Positions 27,033 through 35,371 of a stretch of 44,001 nucleotides of DNA are shown one piece after another; positions within the stretch are counted from its first letter, which is position 1; each line of letters begins with the position of its first letter. The DNA comes from Halomonas sp. LBP4 (GTDB taxonomy: Bacteria; Pseudomonadota; Gammaproteobacteria; Pseudomonadales; Halomonadaceae). Both the position numbers and the translations under genes were made by a program. The stretch lies in assembly GCF_003202205.1 (NCBI RefSeq), contig NZ_PDOG01000012.1:983-44983 (forward strand). Reading direction: 5' to 3'. Under the pieces are notes generated by a model. That model made no database searches, was not told where the DNA came from, and worked only from the letters and a program-made list of their open reading frames with translations.

Positions 27033-30000
27033 CAGTTCGTCTCCTGGTAGACCTGCTGGCGCAGGGGAGCGTAGAGCGTGGTGGCGAGCTCACGGAACCG
27101 CCCGTCGGGGTCCAGCGAAGCGAAGTCCGGGTAGTGGCGGGCGATGGTCAGGCTCTGCTCGAGCTCCTCCTCGAACGCGGTCTCGACCTTCAGCCGGTCG
27201 GCGCTGTCGTCCTCCCACAGGTTGAGGTCCAGCGCCAGGAAGGCCGCCTTGCAGGTCAGCGGCAGCGGGGCATGCATGCCGGCCAGCCAGGTGTCGAGCA
27301 GTTGCCCGAGGGTGTCACGTGCTGCCTCGGCGCTCATGCCATCGAGCATGAGATCACCGGTCTGGCCGACGATGATGCTCGGGGTGCTCTCGGTGACCAG
27401 CTGTAGCGCCAGGTGGTAGGGCCAGTGCTTGATCAGCGAGGTCCACTTCACGCGATCGCCTTCGTGGAGCTTCGAGGTCTCGAGGACCACTCGGGACGTC
27501 ATGCCGGCGGCGTTCTGCACCACCTGATCCAGGCTGTCCTCCAGCAGCAGCTCGCCATGCGCGATCTGCACCTCCGGGGCTGGGTCGCGGCGTATCGGGG
27601 AGTCCTGCAGGTAGGCCCGGTACCGGGTCAGCTGGGAGAGTAGCGGTGCGGTGAGTCCCTCGGCGACGGTGCCGGCAAACGGCTCATGGGGCATTTCGCC
27701 TTCGCGCATGCGCCGGTCCACCGCCGCCGCCAGCAGCGCCTCGGGGTCGAGGGAGGGGTCGAGCGCCAGCTGCAACCCGACGGGCTGGAGGAGCGCGTCC
27801 TGCTGCTTCCACACCTCCAGGTTGTCGTAACCGAACGGCTCGGCATCCTGGCTGACCAGCTGCTGATCGGGGAAGAAGATCCCCAGGCGCTGGCGGTAGA
27901 GCTGATCGATGGGGCGACGGAGGAAGCTGGCCAGCTCGCGCAGGGTCACCGGGGTTTCCGGCCGCCATTCGCTCAGCACGTTCCCGCCCGGGGCACGGCA
28001 CGCCGAATCCTGAGGGGCGTGGTGCAGATGCTCCCATTCGTCGGCGTAGGTGATCAGGCCGGACGCCGCCGCGTCGTCGCGGTAGTACGCCGAGCTGAAC
28101 GGCTGCAGCGGGTGCTCGGTGGTGAGCGCCTCCACCAGCCGGGCACCGCTGTGCTCGGTGTCGTCGCCCGCCAGGCGCCAGGCCGCGGCGAGGTGGTCAC
28201 GCAGTTGCCCGACCAGCACCGAGGCGGCCCGTTCCGAGTTGTCGCGGATGCTGCGCCCCACCCAGCTGATCGACAGGTGCTTGCGAGCCGAGAGCAGGGC
28301 CTCGAGCATCAGGTACCGATCGTCCTCGCGCCGTGAGCGATCCCCCGGGCGGTACTGGCCCGGCCGCGACATGATGTCGAAGTCCATCTGCTGCTGGGCC
28401 CGCGGGTAGTCCCCGTCGTTCATGCCCAGCAGGTAGACGTGCTGGAAGGGGATGGCCCGCATCGGCATCAGGGTCGCGAAGGTCACGGCCCCGCCGAGGA
28501 AGCGTTGCGACAGCGGGTTCTCATCGACACGCGCCAGCCAGGTCTCCCTGACGATGTTCAGCGGCAGGGGCGCATTGAACTCGGCGCCATCGGCCTCATC
28601 CAGCCAGCTCTCCAGCCCGGCCTCGAGCGCCAGCAGCAAGCGCTCTTCCTGGCGACTGTCGGCCAGGAAGACGTCCTCGAGCAGCCGGGACAGCAACGGC
28701 GCCCAGTCACGCACGGTGCGGGCCGTGGAGAGCTCGCGCCAGTAGTGGTCCAGAGTGTCCGCCAGCTGGTAGAGCGGGCCGACCAGGGCGGCATCGAGGC
28801 CGCTGACCTCACCGTAGGGGGCGATGTCTTCCCAATCGGCCTCACTGACGTCGTCGGCATCGCCGAACGCGAAGCCAGCCAGCATCCGATCCAGGCCGAA
28901 GCGCCAGCTGTTGCGCTCATCGTCGCCCGGCAGCGAGAGGGCATCGCGATGTTCGCCATGCAGGCCCCAGCGGATATTGGCGCCGCCGATCCAGCGACGA
29001 AGCAACGCCAGGTCCACCTCGGTGATGCCGAAGCGCCGGCGTAGCGCCGGAACATCGAGCAGGTCCAGCACATCGCTGGCGGTTATTCGCAGCTGGGGCA
29101 GGTTGAGCAGGGTCTCCAGGGCCACCAGCAGCGGCGCATGGTGGCGCTGGCGCTGATCGGCGAGCTCGTAGGGGATGTAGCGGGGATGGCTGTAGCCGTA
29201 CTGGCCGAACACGGCATGGACATAGGGCGCGAAGGTGTCCGCATCCGGCACCATCACGATGATGTCGCGGGGCTGCAGCGCCGGGTCAGCGGCGAAGGCC
29301 GCCAGCAGCTGGTCGTGAAGGATCTCGACTTCACGCTGGGGGCTGTGGGCGATGGTGAACTGGATCGACGTGTCGTTGGTGGGGTCGACCGCCGGCCACT
29401 CGCTCAGTGACTCATGCGCCGGCCGCAGGTGGAGGATGTCTTCCTGGAGCTGGCCTAGCAGGGTGAGGGTTGTCCCGGGTTCGAACAGGTCAATTCGCAG
29501 GCCATGACGATCGAACAGCCCGGCGTAGGCGTCCTTCTCGTCACGCTCATCCAGCAGGTGGAGGTAGTCGCGCCCCTGCTTGCCCCAGGCAGCCAGGAGG
29601 GGGTGGGCATGCAGGTGCATGTCGGCCATGTCGATATCTGAGGGCGTGCCCTCGCGGTGGCGCTGGCGCCGGTACTCGGCCCGCAGGAGCGCCTTCCCTT
29701 CGACGATATCGCCCCAGTAGTGCTGGCACGGGTTCATGGTGCACAGCAGGATCTGGCAGGCCCCCGATAGGGCCTCCAGAGCCTCGAGTGACTGGTAGGG
29801 CATGGCGGAGATCCCGAATACCACCACGCGGCGGGGGAGACCCTCGGGCAGGGTCTCGGGGGTGAGGTGCCTGGCGGCCTCGATGAATCGACGATGCACC
29901 GCGGCGCGGTGGGTCTCGCGGGCCGCCGCCGGCACTTCCTCGTGGATGTCGCGCCACAGGAGGGCCTGCCAGCGATCCTCGTCCGCAAGGGGCTGAGCCA

Positions 30001-30547
30001 CGCCCTGCGGGTTGATCGTGTGGTCGCGGCCGGCGAGCCATTCGTCGAGCCAGTCGGCCCGATAGACCTGGTACTGGTCGTAGAGGTCAGCGAGCCGCTC
30101 GGCCAGCTGGAAGTGCTTGCGCTGCTCCCGGTCATCGCCGAGGAACTTGGCTAGCGGTTCATACCCAGGCTCGCCCAGCCTGGCGGGGAGTAGGCGTAGC
30201 AGGCGCCAGCGCAGCTGTGGCTTGTCGAACGGGGAGGCAGTGGGCACGGCGCCCGCGCCCTCGACGGCCTCGATGACGCGGCGGTACGAGAGCCACTGGA
30301 AGCGAGCCGGGAGCATGATGTCGGTGGCCATGGCGATCCCCATGCCGCCGCCGGAGCCGCCCGGGCCCGGGTCGGCGCCCAGGGCCATCTGCATCCACTG
30401 GGCGATGCCATTGGACTGCACGAGGACCACCTCGGGCTCGAGAGGGCGAAGCGGGTTGCTGCGGGACCACTGGATCACCAGGTCCTGCAGGTCTTCCATG
30501 CGGTTGCCGTGGATCACCATGAACCCTGGCGTAAGCTGCTCTGACAC
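27032..30547 (-). CDS. recC: Exodeoxyribonuclease V gamma subunit, RecC
   Basis: A 1,171-residue subunit that holds RecB and RecD and scans for Chi. The N-terminal inactive helicase-like region shows MVIHGNRMEDLQDLV and EVVLVQSNGIAQWMQM. VVVFGISAMPYQSLEALEAL, a DIIVMVPDADTFAPYV block and FQHVYLLGMNDGDYPR are typical of the family. The start is GTG 30547, seven bases after AGGAGG. It is the first gene of the operon and divergent from the SRAP gene across about 130 bases, which should hold promoters for both. Chi preference of this plasmid enzyme cannot be read from sequence. Confidence 0.95.
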   Translation of the reverse strand: MSEQLTPGFMVIHGNRMEDLQDLVIQWSRSNPLRPLEPEVVLVQSNGIAQWMQMALGADPGPGGSGGGMGIAMATDIMLPARFQWLSYRRVIEAVEGAGAVPTASPFDKPQLRWRLLRLLPARLGEPGYEPLAKFLGDDREQRKHFQLAERLADLYDQYQVYRADWLDEWLAGRDHTINPQGVAQPLADEDRWQALLWRDIHEEVPAAARETHRAAVHRRFIEAARHLTPETLPEGLPRRVVVFGISAMPYQSLEALEALSGACQILLCTMNPCQHYWGDIVEGKALLRAEYRRQRHREGTPSDIDMADMHLHAHPLLAAWGKQGRDYLHLLDERDEKDAYAGLFDRHGLRIDLFEPGTTLTLLGQLQEDILHLRPAHESLSEWPAVDPTNDTSIQFTIAHSPQREVEILHDQLLAAFAADPALQPRDIIVMVPDADTFAPYVHAVFGQYGYSHPRYIPYELADQRQRHHAPLLVALETLLNLPQLRITASDVLDLLDVPALRRRFGITEVDLALLRRWIGGANIRWGLHGEHRDALSLPGDDERNSWRFGLDRMLAGFAFGDADDVSEADWEDIAPYGEVSGLDAALVGPLYQLADTLDHYWRELSTARTVRDWAPLLSRLLEDVFLADSRQEERLLLALEAGLESWLDEADGAEFNAPLPLNIVRETWLARVDENPLSQRFLGGAVTFATLMPMRAIPFQHVYLLGMNDGDYPRAQQQMDFDIMSRPGQYRPGDRSRREDDRYLMLEALLSARKHLSISWVGRSIRDNSERAASVLVGQLRDHLAAAWRLAGDDTEHSGARLVEALTTEHPLQPFSSAYYRDDAAASGLITYADEWEHLHHAPQDSACRAPGGNVLSEWRPETPVTLRELASFLRRPIDQLYRQRLGIFFPDQQLVSQDAEPFGYDNLEVWKQQDALLQPVGLQLALDPSLDPEALLAAAVDRRMREGEMPHEPFAGTVAEGLTAPLLSQLTRYRAYLQDSPIRRDPAPEVQIAHGELLLEDSLDQVVQNAAGMTSRVVLETSKLHEGDRVKWTSLIKHWPYHLALQLVTESTPSIIVGQTGDLMLDGMSAEAARDTLGQLLDTWLAGMHAPLPLTCKAAFLALDLNLWEDDSADRLKVETAFEEELEQSLTIARHYPDFASLDPDGRFRELATTLYAPLRQQVYQETN

Positions 30548-30642
30548 GATGCATCCTCCTGTTGCCGTCAGGGCATCGTGTCACAGGTCGGCGATTACAC
30601 AAGGGCGCAGGCGATGCCCACCACACGGCTGCGCAGTGGGCA

Positions 30643-30648
30643 TATAGT
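30643..30648 (+). promoter_or_regulatory. Candidate -10 element for the SRAP gene
   Basis: TATAGT lies 32 bases before the SRAP ATG, in the recC/SRAP divergent region. No matching -35 is seen at the right distance, so this rests on one hexamer. Confidence 0.25.
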
Positions 30649-30679
30649 GATCGGAAAGGATGATCTCGCAGGAGGCCAG

Positions 30680-31330
30680 ATGTGCAGTCACTACGAAGCT
30701 CCGAGTCGTCAATCGATGTTGGAGGCATACGGCATAGCATCCGAAGAGACGTGGGGGACGGATCTATGGCCCGGCTACATCGGCCCGTTCGTGCGGCCGG
30801 CGCTGGAGACGGACCCGCACGACGAGGCCGCTCCCACCCTCGAGGTGCTAACCGGCACCTTCGGACTACTCCCCAGTTGGGCAAAGGATGAGAAGCTGGC
30901 GCGTCGTACCTACAACGCACGCAGTGAAACCGTGGCCAGCAAGCCATCCTTCCGGGTCGCCTGGCGCCAGGCTCGCCACTGCATCATTCCCGCCGCGGCG
31001 ATCTATGAACCAGACTGGCGCAGCGGAAAGGCCGTCCCCACACGGATCTGCCGGCGCGACGGTGAGGCGATGAGCCTTGCCGGGCTGTGGGAGCGCTGGA
31101 CCAGCCCTAATGGCGAGATCGTGCACAGCTACACCATGCTGACCGTCAATGCCGACGATCACCCGCTGATGCGCGAGTTCCATCGGCCGGGCAGCGAGAA
31201 GCGCATAGTGGTGATCCTGCCTCAGGCCCAGGTCCACGCCTGGCTCATCGCAACCGCGGCCGACAGCGCCGCCTTCCTGCGTCAGTACCCCGACGAGCGG
31301 CTGACCGCCGTGCCGCGCCCGGCCCGCTAG
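30680..31330 (+). CDS. SRAP-domain protein (YedK/HMCES-like), abasic-site crosslinker
   Basis: A 216-residue SOS-response-associated peptidase family protein. These proteins shield abasic sites in single-stranded DNA by forming a covalent thiazolidine link through Cys2. The start at ATG 30680 puts Cys at position 2, as required. The other expected active-site residues are present: Asn79 in TYNARSET, Glu110 in IIPAAAIYE, and His168 in REFHRPGSEKR. The usual YEW after Glu is YEPDW here. GGAGG precedes the start. The upstream in-frame ATG at 30578 would bury the Cys and is rejected. It is divergent from recCBD, consistent with a shared repair role. Confidence 0.92.
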   Translation: MCSHYEAPSRQSMLEAYGIASEETWGTDLWPGYIGPFVRPALETDPHDEAAPTLEVLTGTFGLLPSWAKDEKLARRTYNARSETVASKPSFRVAWRQARHCIIPAAAIYEPDWRSGKAVPTRICRRDGEAMSLAGLWERWTSPNGEIVHSYTMLTVNADDHPLMREFHRPGSEKRIVVILPQAQVHAWLIATAADSAAFLRQYPDERLTAVPRPAR

Positions 31331-31356
31331 GGCAGGGAAGGAGGCGCGGGCGGATT

Positions 31357-31428
31357 TTCCTGGATGGCGCCTGGCAGGAGGAGGGTGGCTACGGGATGTG
31401 GCGCATCCGGCTTGGCGGATTAGCCTGA
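31357..31428 (+). pseudogene. Remnant of a duplicated copy of the 33122 gene
   Basis: In-frame codons 31357-31428 encode FLDGAWQEEGGYGMWRIRLG, then GLA and a stop. This is nearly identical to the last 23 residues of the gene at 33122-33418. No start or upstream part remains. The following TGATGGAGGAATAGG resembles the linker seen between the downstream genes. It is the 3' scar of a deleted or recombined copy. Confidence 0.75.
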
Positions 31429-31515
31429 TGGAGGAATAGGCGTGACAAGGGGCCCTTGCGTGCCGTGCGATCCGTGCGACACTGATGGCGACCTGAACCT
31501 CAGGAAATGACAGTT

Positions 31516-31962
31516 ATGAAACAGAAAGAAAATGAATCACTCATTAAACACCCCGGCACCTGGATTATCGTGGCTCCACTTGTCTTTGGTGCAATACAGT
31601 CTGCGATATTGGTTTATAATGCCGACCCTATGCAGGGGATTCACCCTTGGATGGTCTGGCTATTTATGGTCTGCTTTACCCTCTCTGGCATCATTTTGGC
31701 ACGAAGCCCACGGGCCAAAGCTGCATGGAAGGCACTGCTAGGCTTCCCGCTTATCGGTATGCTGTTGCTGTTTGTTGGATCGATCGAGCTGTTCGCCAAG
31801 ACCGGCAGCCACTATGACCCCAGCAAACCATTCACGGCGATGTTTAATGACCTAATGCCCACGCTAGCTGTATTGAGCATTTCAGTCGGGCCTGTTGCTT
31901 TGATGATCTATTTTCTTGTGAAGGCCTGGCCTGACAGGCACCGTCTTATCAAAGCCAACTGA
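31516..31962 (+). CDS. Membrane protein of unknown function
   Basis: A 148-residue protein with about four hydrophobic spans (residues ~15-33, 46-62, 72-92 and 112-135) and a short basic tail. No family is recognised. ATG 31516 is preferred because AGGA lies ten bases upstream. The other ATG at 31507 is too close to it. Lower GC and a more mixed codon choice than the recombination genes suggest a separate origin. It is the first gene of the linker-joined group. Confidence 0.7.
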   Translation: MKQKENESLIKHPGTWIIVAPLVFGAIQSAILVYNADPMQGIHPWMVWLFMVCFTLSGIILARSPRAKAAWKALLGFPLIGMLLLFVGSIELFAKTGSHYDPSKPFTAMFNDLMPTLAVLSISVGPVALMIYFLVKAWPDRHRLIKAN

Positions 31963-31977
31963 TCGAGGAAAAGCACG

Positions 31978-32337
31978 ATGTCCAATATGACAGGGCAGCA
32001 ACTCATCGCCAATGAGCGGCAGCGCCAAATTGAATCGGAAGGGTGGACGCCTGACCACGACGACCAGCACGGAGTCGAGATTCTCATGCTGGCCGCTCTC
32101 TGCTATCGCGATGCCGAAGGGGAAGAATGTACCCAACCATCACTGTGGCCATGGGATACCGAATGGTGGAAGCCGAAAAGTCGACAGCGCAACCTCGAAC
32201 GAGCCGGAGCCCTTTACCAAGCGGCTGCTGATGCGGCCGAGCGTGCTCAGGATTACCGGCGCCGCGATGACCTGAATGAGCATGTGGCAAGCTGCGCGAT
32301 CCTGCTCGACAGCGTTCTCGCTAATCCAACCAAATGA
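31978..32337 (+). CDS. Phage-type protein of unknown function
   Basis: A 119-residue protein of a type common in phage genomes. An ERQRQIESEGWTPDHDDQHG start is followed by an alanine-rich helix. WPWDTEWWKPKSRQRNLERAG follows (shown in two pieces in the protein around residues 57-77), then a charged helix. The family has no established activity known to me. The linker GATCGAGG supplies its ribosome site. Confidence 0.75.
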   Translation: MSNMTGQQLIANERQRQIESEGWTPDHDDQHGVEILMLAALCYRDAEGEECTQPSLWPWDTEWWKPKSRQRNLERAGALYQAAADAAERAQDYRRRDDLNEHVASCAILLDSVLANPTK

Positions 32338-32352
32338 TCGAGGAAAGGGACA

Positions 32353-32598
32353 ATGACTACAACGCAAGATGAAGCGCTTGAGCAGCCCCTTACCCGGCTC
32401 CAGGAGATCATGGGGGATGAGTTGGCGACTTGCATTGGCTGCGGTTGCGATGACCACCACGCCTGCTGGGATGAGAAAGCAGGGCAGCCTTGTAGCTGGC
32501 TCCGCGTGGACCGTGACGCGGGCCAGGGAGTGTGTAGCGCCTGTACGGAGCATACCGACCGTTGGGATGCTGGTGATACTTCCCCGGCTGTTCCGTGA
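32353..32598 (+). CDS. Small Cys-rich phage-type protein
   Basis: An 81-residue protein with CIGCGCDDHHAC, PCSWLRVD and GVCSACTEH, an arrangement of Cys and His that suggests a zinc site. Similar small Cys-rich proteins occur beside the preceding gene type in phages. No function is known to me. The linker provides its ribosome site. The following stop is separated from the next linker by only a few bases. Confidence 0.75.
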   Translation: MTTTQDEALEQPLTRLQEIMGDELATCIGCGCDDHHACWDEKAGQPCSWLRVDRDAGQGVCSACTEHTDRWDAGDTSPAVP

Positions 32599-32620
32599 GC
32601 AACTGATCGAGGAAAAGATG

Positions 32621-33106
32621 ATGCCCAGCTATTCTGTAACACCTGATTCCGTAAGAGAGTGTCTGATAGGAGAGCACTACGCTTCGGCTCAGCAAATGCC
32701 TGTTCAGATATACGATGCGGTCGCGCCTACTGATGGTGATCTCCTCGGTGACTGGGAGTTACAAGGAGTTTTCATCAATGACGAACAGTATAGAGGCTCC
32801 CTCAGTGGCCTAGGCATCAGGCTTGAGCCGGGCTTGGCCGGTGGTCTAGTTGCCCTCAAGGCATTGGCTGAATACAGACCCCTCATGCCTGAGGCCTACA
32901 GAGCGTTGCACGCCATGAAAGCCGATTCTTCTACAGGGGGACAAGCCCTCCAGCCCTGGACGCGACTGATAGGATTTGCGCTGGAAGGTGAGGCATCCAT
33001 GACCCTACAGGAGGCGGACAATTCTTGGCTTGAAGGTGCATTGGATGGCTACCATTGCCGCTACGTCAGAACGTCAGCCGAGAGCCTGGCTGCCACCAGC
33101 AATTAA
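32621..33106 (+). CDS. Protein of unknown function in the linker-joined group
   Basis: A 161-residue protein with no recognised family. It contains MPVQIYDAVAPTDGDLLGDW near the start and a long helical middle. Of two adjacent ATG codons (32618 and 32621), the second keeps the eight-to-nine-base gap from GAGG seen for the other genes in this group. Its TAA stop merges into the next linker. Confidence 0.65.
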   Translation: MPSYSVTPDSVRECLIGEHYASAQQMPVQIYDAVAPTDGDLLGDWELQGVFINDEQYRGSLSGLGIRLEPGLAGGLVALKALAEYRPLMPEAYRALHAMKADSSTGGQALQPWTRLIGFALEGEASMTLQEADNSWLEGALDGYHCRYVRTSAESLAATSN

Positions 33107-33121
33107 TCGAGGAAAAGGACG

Positions 33122-33418
33122 ATGAGCCCCTACCGCAATGCGATCATGGAAGTCTTTAAGCCCGATGACGGCAGCTACCAGCAACCATGTCGGGTTCGCC
33201 AAGACCTGGAGAGCATCCGCCTGGAGTACGAGGAAGAGGGTATGGTCTACGCTTACGTCGGATGCGCCCGCGGCGAAGGGCACTACGAGCTGGAGGCTGA
33301 GGGTTTTCAGGGGCGAGCGACACTGCACACCTTTTCCGGGTCAATCTTTCTGGATGGTGCCTGGCAGGAAGAGGGGGGCTACGGTATGTGGCGTATTAGG
33401 CTTGGCGATGTGGACTGA
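33122..33418 (+). CDS. Small protein of unknown function, source of the 31357 remnant
   Basis: A 98-residue, probably beta-rich protein (YEEEGMVYAYVGCARGEGHY, then GRATLHTFSGSIFLDGAW). Its last 23 residues recur as a fragment at 31357-31428, so this gene was once present twice. No family is recognised. It is preceded by the linker and followed by a variant of it. Confidence 0.7.
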   Translation: MSPYRNAIMEVFKPDDGSYQQPCRVRQDLESIRLEYEEEGMVYAYVGCARGEGHYELEAEGFQGRATLHTFSGSIFLDGAWQEEGGYGMWRIRLGDVD

Positions 33419-33488
33419 TCGAGGAATTGATCGCTGTAGCTGAATCTCGTCAACGACGGTAAGTGTTAGAGAAACAGAAGGGAACTAT

Positions 33489-33695
33489 ATGAATGGCCTT
33501 TACCACAACGAACATGAAAGGATGGCTGATATCCTGTTGGCCAATTCTGAGAAATTATTCTCGTTTTCTAAGAGAGAAGATGGGAAAAACATATGCGTGC
33601 CTGCAACCGATTATGAGCGCGTTCTGGCAAAAGAGGAAAGCGCCGCAGCTACGGCGCGATTGGCCATCAATAAAGCAATGATTGGATCGGGCTGA
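33489..33695 (+). CDS. Small protein of unknown function
   Basis: A 68-residue protein with low-GC codons (NEHERMADILLANSEKLFSF) and a helical end. It begins at ATG 33489 with AAGGGA just upstream. It resembles small phage-encoded proteins in size and style, but no family is recognised. A 17-codon frame overlapping its stop (ATG 33694) is too short to support. Confidence 0.6.
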   Translation: MNGLYHNEHERMADILLANSEKLFSFSKREDGKNICVPATDYERVLAKEESAAATARLAINKAMIGSG

Positions 33696-33797
33696 TGTGG
33701 AAAGCGATGGCCACCTTGGAGGAAGCCGGATATCAGCCTTTTTTCTGAAGAAGTGTCCCATTGCACTTCCAGACGACGTGGCATCATGGAACGATGA

Positions 33798-34256
33798 ATG
33801 CATGAGGAGAGCCCCTTGGAGGACGATCCGTTTTTCGATGATTCCCTCGACGAGGAGGATGATGACGGTCGGGGGGAAGAGCCCTTCGGTCAGGATTACC
33901 GTCTTCAAGAGGTGATAGAACGTGAGCTGGCGTACTGCCAGCTTGATCCTGTCCTGGAGGAGGCCGTCCGACGCGGCGCCACTCAGGCGACGGACGGCAC
34001 TGATAGCCCTGGCGAGCTCGCTGGCCGGCTGTATGCGCAGTGTTTCCACTCTAAAAGGGCGGTGCCGGTTCCCATGCGAGAACGCGCCGAGCACTGCGGA
34101 CGACAGGCAGCAAGGCACGGATACCACTATTCGTGGTTCGCCCCGCTCCTGCAGGAACACGCCCAGCGCCATGATGCCATCGCCGGCTTTGCCCTGGGGT
34201 ATGCCATCGAGCGCCTTTCTCCCCAGAGCGGGGAGACCGACCAGCGCCCGACATAG
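33798..34256 (+). CDS. Acidic protein of unknown function
   Basis: A 152-residue protein with a strongly acidic N-terminus (EDDPFFDDSLDEEDDDGR) followed by a helical body with several His and Arg residues. An acidic start like this is seen in DNA mimics and partner-binding tails, but nothing more specific supports such a role. The ribosome site is weak. It may be coupled to upstream translation. Confidence 0.6.
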   Translation: MHEESPLEDDPFFDDSLDEEDDDGRGEEPFGQDYRLQEVIERELAYCQLDPVLEEAVRRGATQATDGTDSPGELAGRLYAQCFHSKRAVPVPMRERAEHCGRQAARHGYHYSWFAPLLQEHAQRHDAIAGFALGYAIERLSPQSGETDQRPT

Positions 34257-34271
34257 GAACAAGACGGACAG

Positions 34272-34595
34272 ATGAAATCGACACGCATCTGCGCATTCTT
34301 CCAGTTCGCCACCATCGGTCTGGCGATCGCTTTCCTGTTCACCGGCGCCCTGGGCCATGGCCTGAATCCAGGCTGGCTCTTCGCCGCGGCAGCCATGCTG
34401 ACGGCGCTGCTGAGCCTCTATGCCCGGTACCCGGGCATGAGGTTCTGGCACGTCGCCATCGCCTTCGCCGTCGTCTTCGCCGCGGGGCTGCTGCTCCTCA
34501 CGGCCGACCCCGTTCTTGTCAGGGTCCTGTCCGGCGTGGCGATCGCCTTGGTGCTCCCCGTCACGGCCGGCATCGCCTGGCGCCGCTGGGTGTAG
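34272..34595 (+). CDS. Small membrane protein, about four spans
   Basis: A 107-residue, almost entirely hydrophobic protein with four predicted spans at residues ~8-28, 34-50, 58-77 and 84-100. It has a basic end (WRRWV). No family is recognised. It starts 15 bases after the preceding stop, so the two probably share a transcript. Confidence 0.65.
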   Translation: MKSTRICAFFQFATIGLAIAFLFTGALGHGLNPGWLFAAAAMLTALLSLYARYPGMRFWHVAIAFAVVFAAGLLLLTADPVLVRVLSGVAIALVLPVTAGIAWRRWV

Positions 34596-34787
34596 CCGCT
34601 CACCTGGCCTCGCCAGGACAGGCCACGGCCAGCTGACCTATCCCTCTTCCTGCAGCACCCTCCCTGACACGTCGGAACACCGCGTGTCGCTAATCTCTTC
34701 TCGCCCAATGCCGCCGTTTTATGGTGCTTGCATAATCATAAATTGGTTATAGCTTGGCCCCATCATTCACCACCGGGGGAACACACC

Positions 34788-35369
34788 ATGGGCGATGACC
34801 GCAACGAAGACAGCGTCGAGGAGGCGCTGAGCCAGCTGACTGGCCCGCAAGCCGAAGAGCTGGCGCCGCTGCATCGGGCGGAGCTCTACGGGCGCCTGAC
34901 CGAGGAAGGGTGGACCGAGGCACAGATCGCCAAGCGGGTCGGCCGTTCCCAGCCCCACGTCCACAAGACGTTGTCCTTTCTCCAGCTGGGCGACCGACTG
35001 CGGGCACTGGTGGAGGCCGGGGCGGTGTCGCCAACCCTCGCCGTGACCCTGCAGCGCGAACACGGCGATAACGCGGCAGGCATCGTTCGCCAGGCCCAGG
35101 CCATGACCCAGGGCAAGCGCCGCGTCACGGCCCGCGACATCGCCGCGGCGCTGTCGGCCTCACCGAAATCGCTGACCGATGAGGAGCAGCTGACGATCAA
35201 TGCGCGTTTGCTGCCTCTGCTGTGGCATCTGGATCACGCAGCGCCGACCCCGGGAAGGCCCGGCTTCCTGACCGTCACCCTCCCCAGGGAGGAGGTCGAG
35301 GCACTGCAGGCCCTGCGCGGCATGCTGGCGCTCAAGCCCGCGGGCGGCGAGCAAGAGCGGGAGGAGTGA
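34788..35369 (+). CDS. ParB/KorB-type helix-turn-helix protein
   Basis: A 193-residue protein with a ParB-like HTH core. LTEEGWTEAQIAKRVGRSQP (residues ~38-57) continues into HVHKTLSFLQL, and ARDIAAALSAS lies in a later helical part. The N-terminal CTP-binding ParB nuclease-like region is absent. It is therefore more likely a transcriptional regulator or partition helper than a full ParB, and no parA partner is seen in the window. An AT-rich stretch (34726-34750) upstream probably holds its promoter. The TACCGTA repeats start six bases after its stop, so it is a candidate binder of that site. It is closely followed by the gene at 35372 behind a GGAGGAG site. Confidence 0.75.
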   Translation: MGDDRNEDSVEEALSQLTGPQAEELAPLHRAELYGRLTEEGWTEAQIAKRVGRSQPHVHKTLSFLQLGDRLRALVEAGAVSPTLAVTLQREHGDNAAGIVRQAQAMTQGKRRVTARDIAAALSASPKSLTDEEQLTINARLLPLLWHLDHAAPTPGRPGFLTVTLPREEVEALQALRGMLALKPAGGEQEREE

Positions 35370-35371
35370 TA

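Larger units (their letters stand above)
31961..33428 (+). repeat. Recurring TGATCGAGGAAAAG intergenic linker
   Basis: GATCGAGGAAA or a close variant occurs at 31961, 32336, 32605, 33106 (AATCGAGGAAAAGG) and 33417 (GATCGAGGAATT). A related TGATGGAGGAATAGG lies at 31426. In most cases the first bases include the stop codon and GAGG forms the ribosome site of the next gene, eight or nine bases before its ATG. It acts as a stop-plus-start module and may allow gene shuffling. Confidence 0.75.

Noticed and set aside
21814..27050. Very long open frames on the plus strand opposite recB and recD
   Set aside because: High-GC codon use leaves the antisense frames open. The minus strand encodes unmistakable RecB and RecD with full motifs.
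31426..33428. Integron attC sites between the small genes
   Set aside because: The linkers lack the paired inverted core sites and hairpin form of attC, and no integron integrase is seen.
33694..33747. 17-codon frame overlapping the end of the 33489 gene
   Set aside because: Too short and with no domain or conserved pattern to support it.
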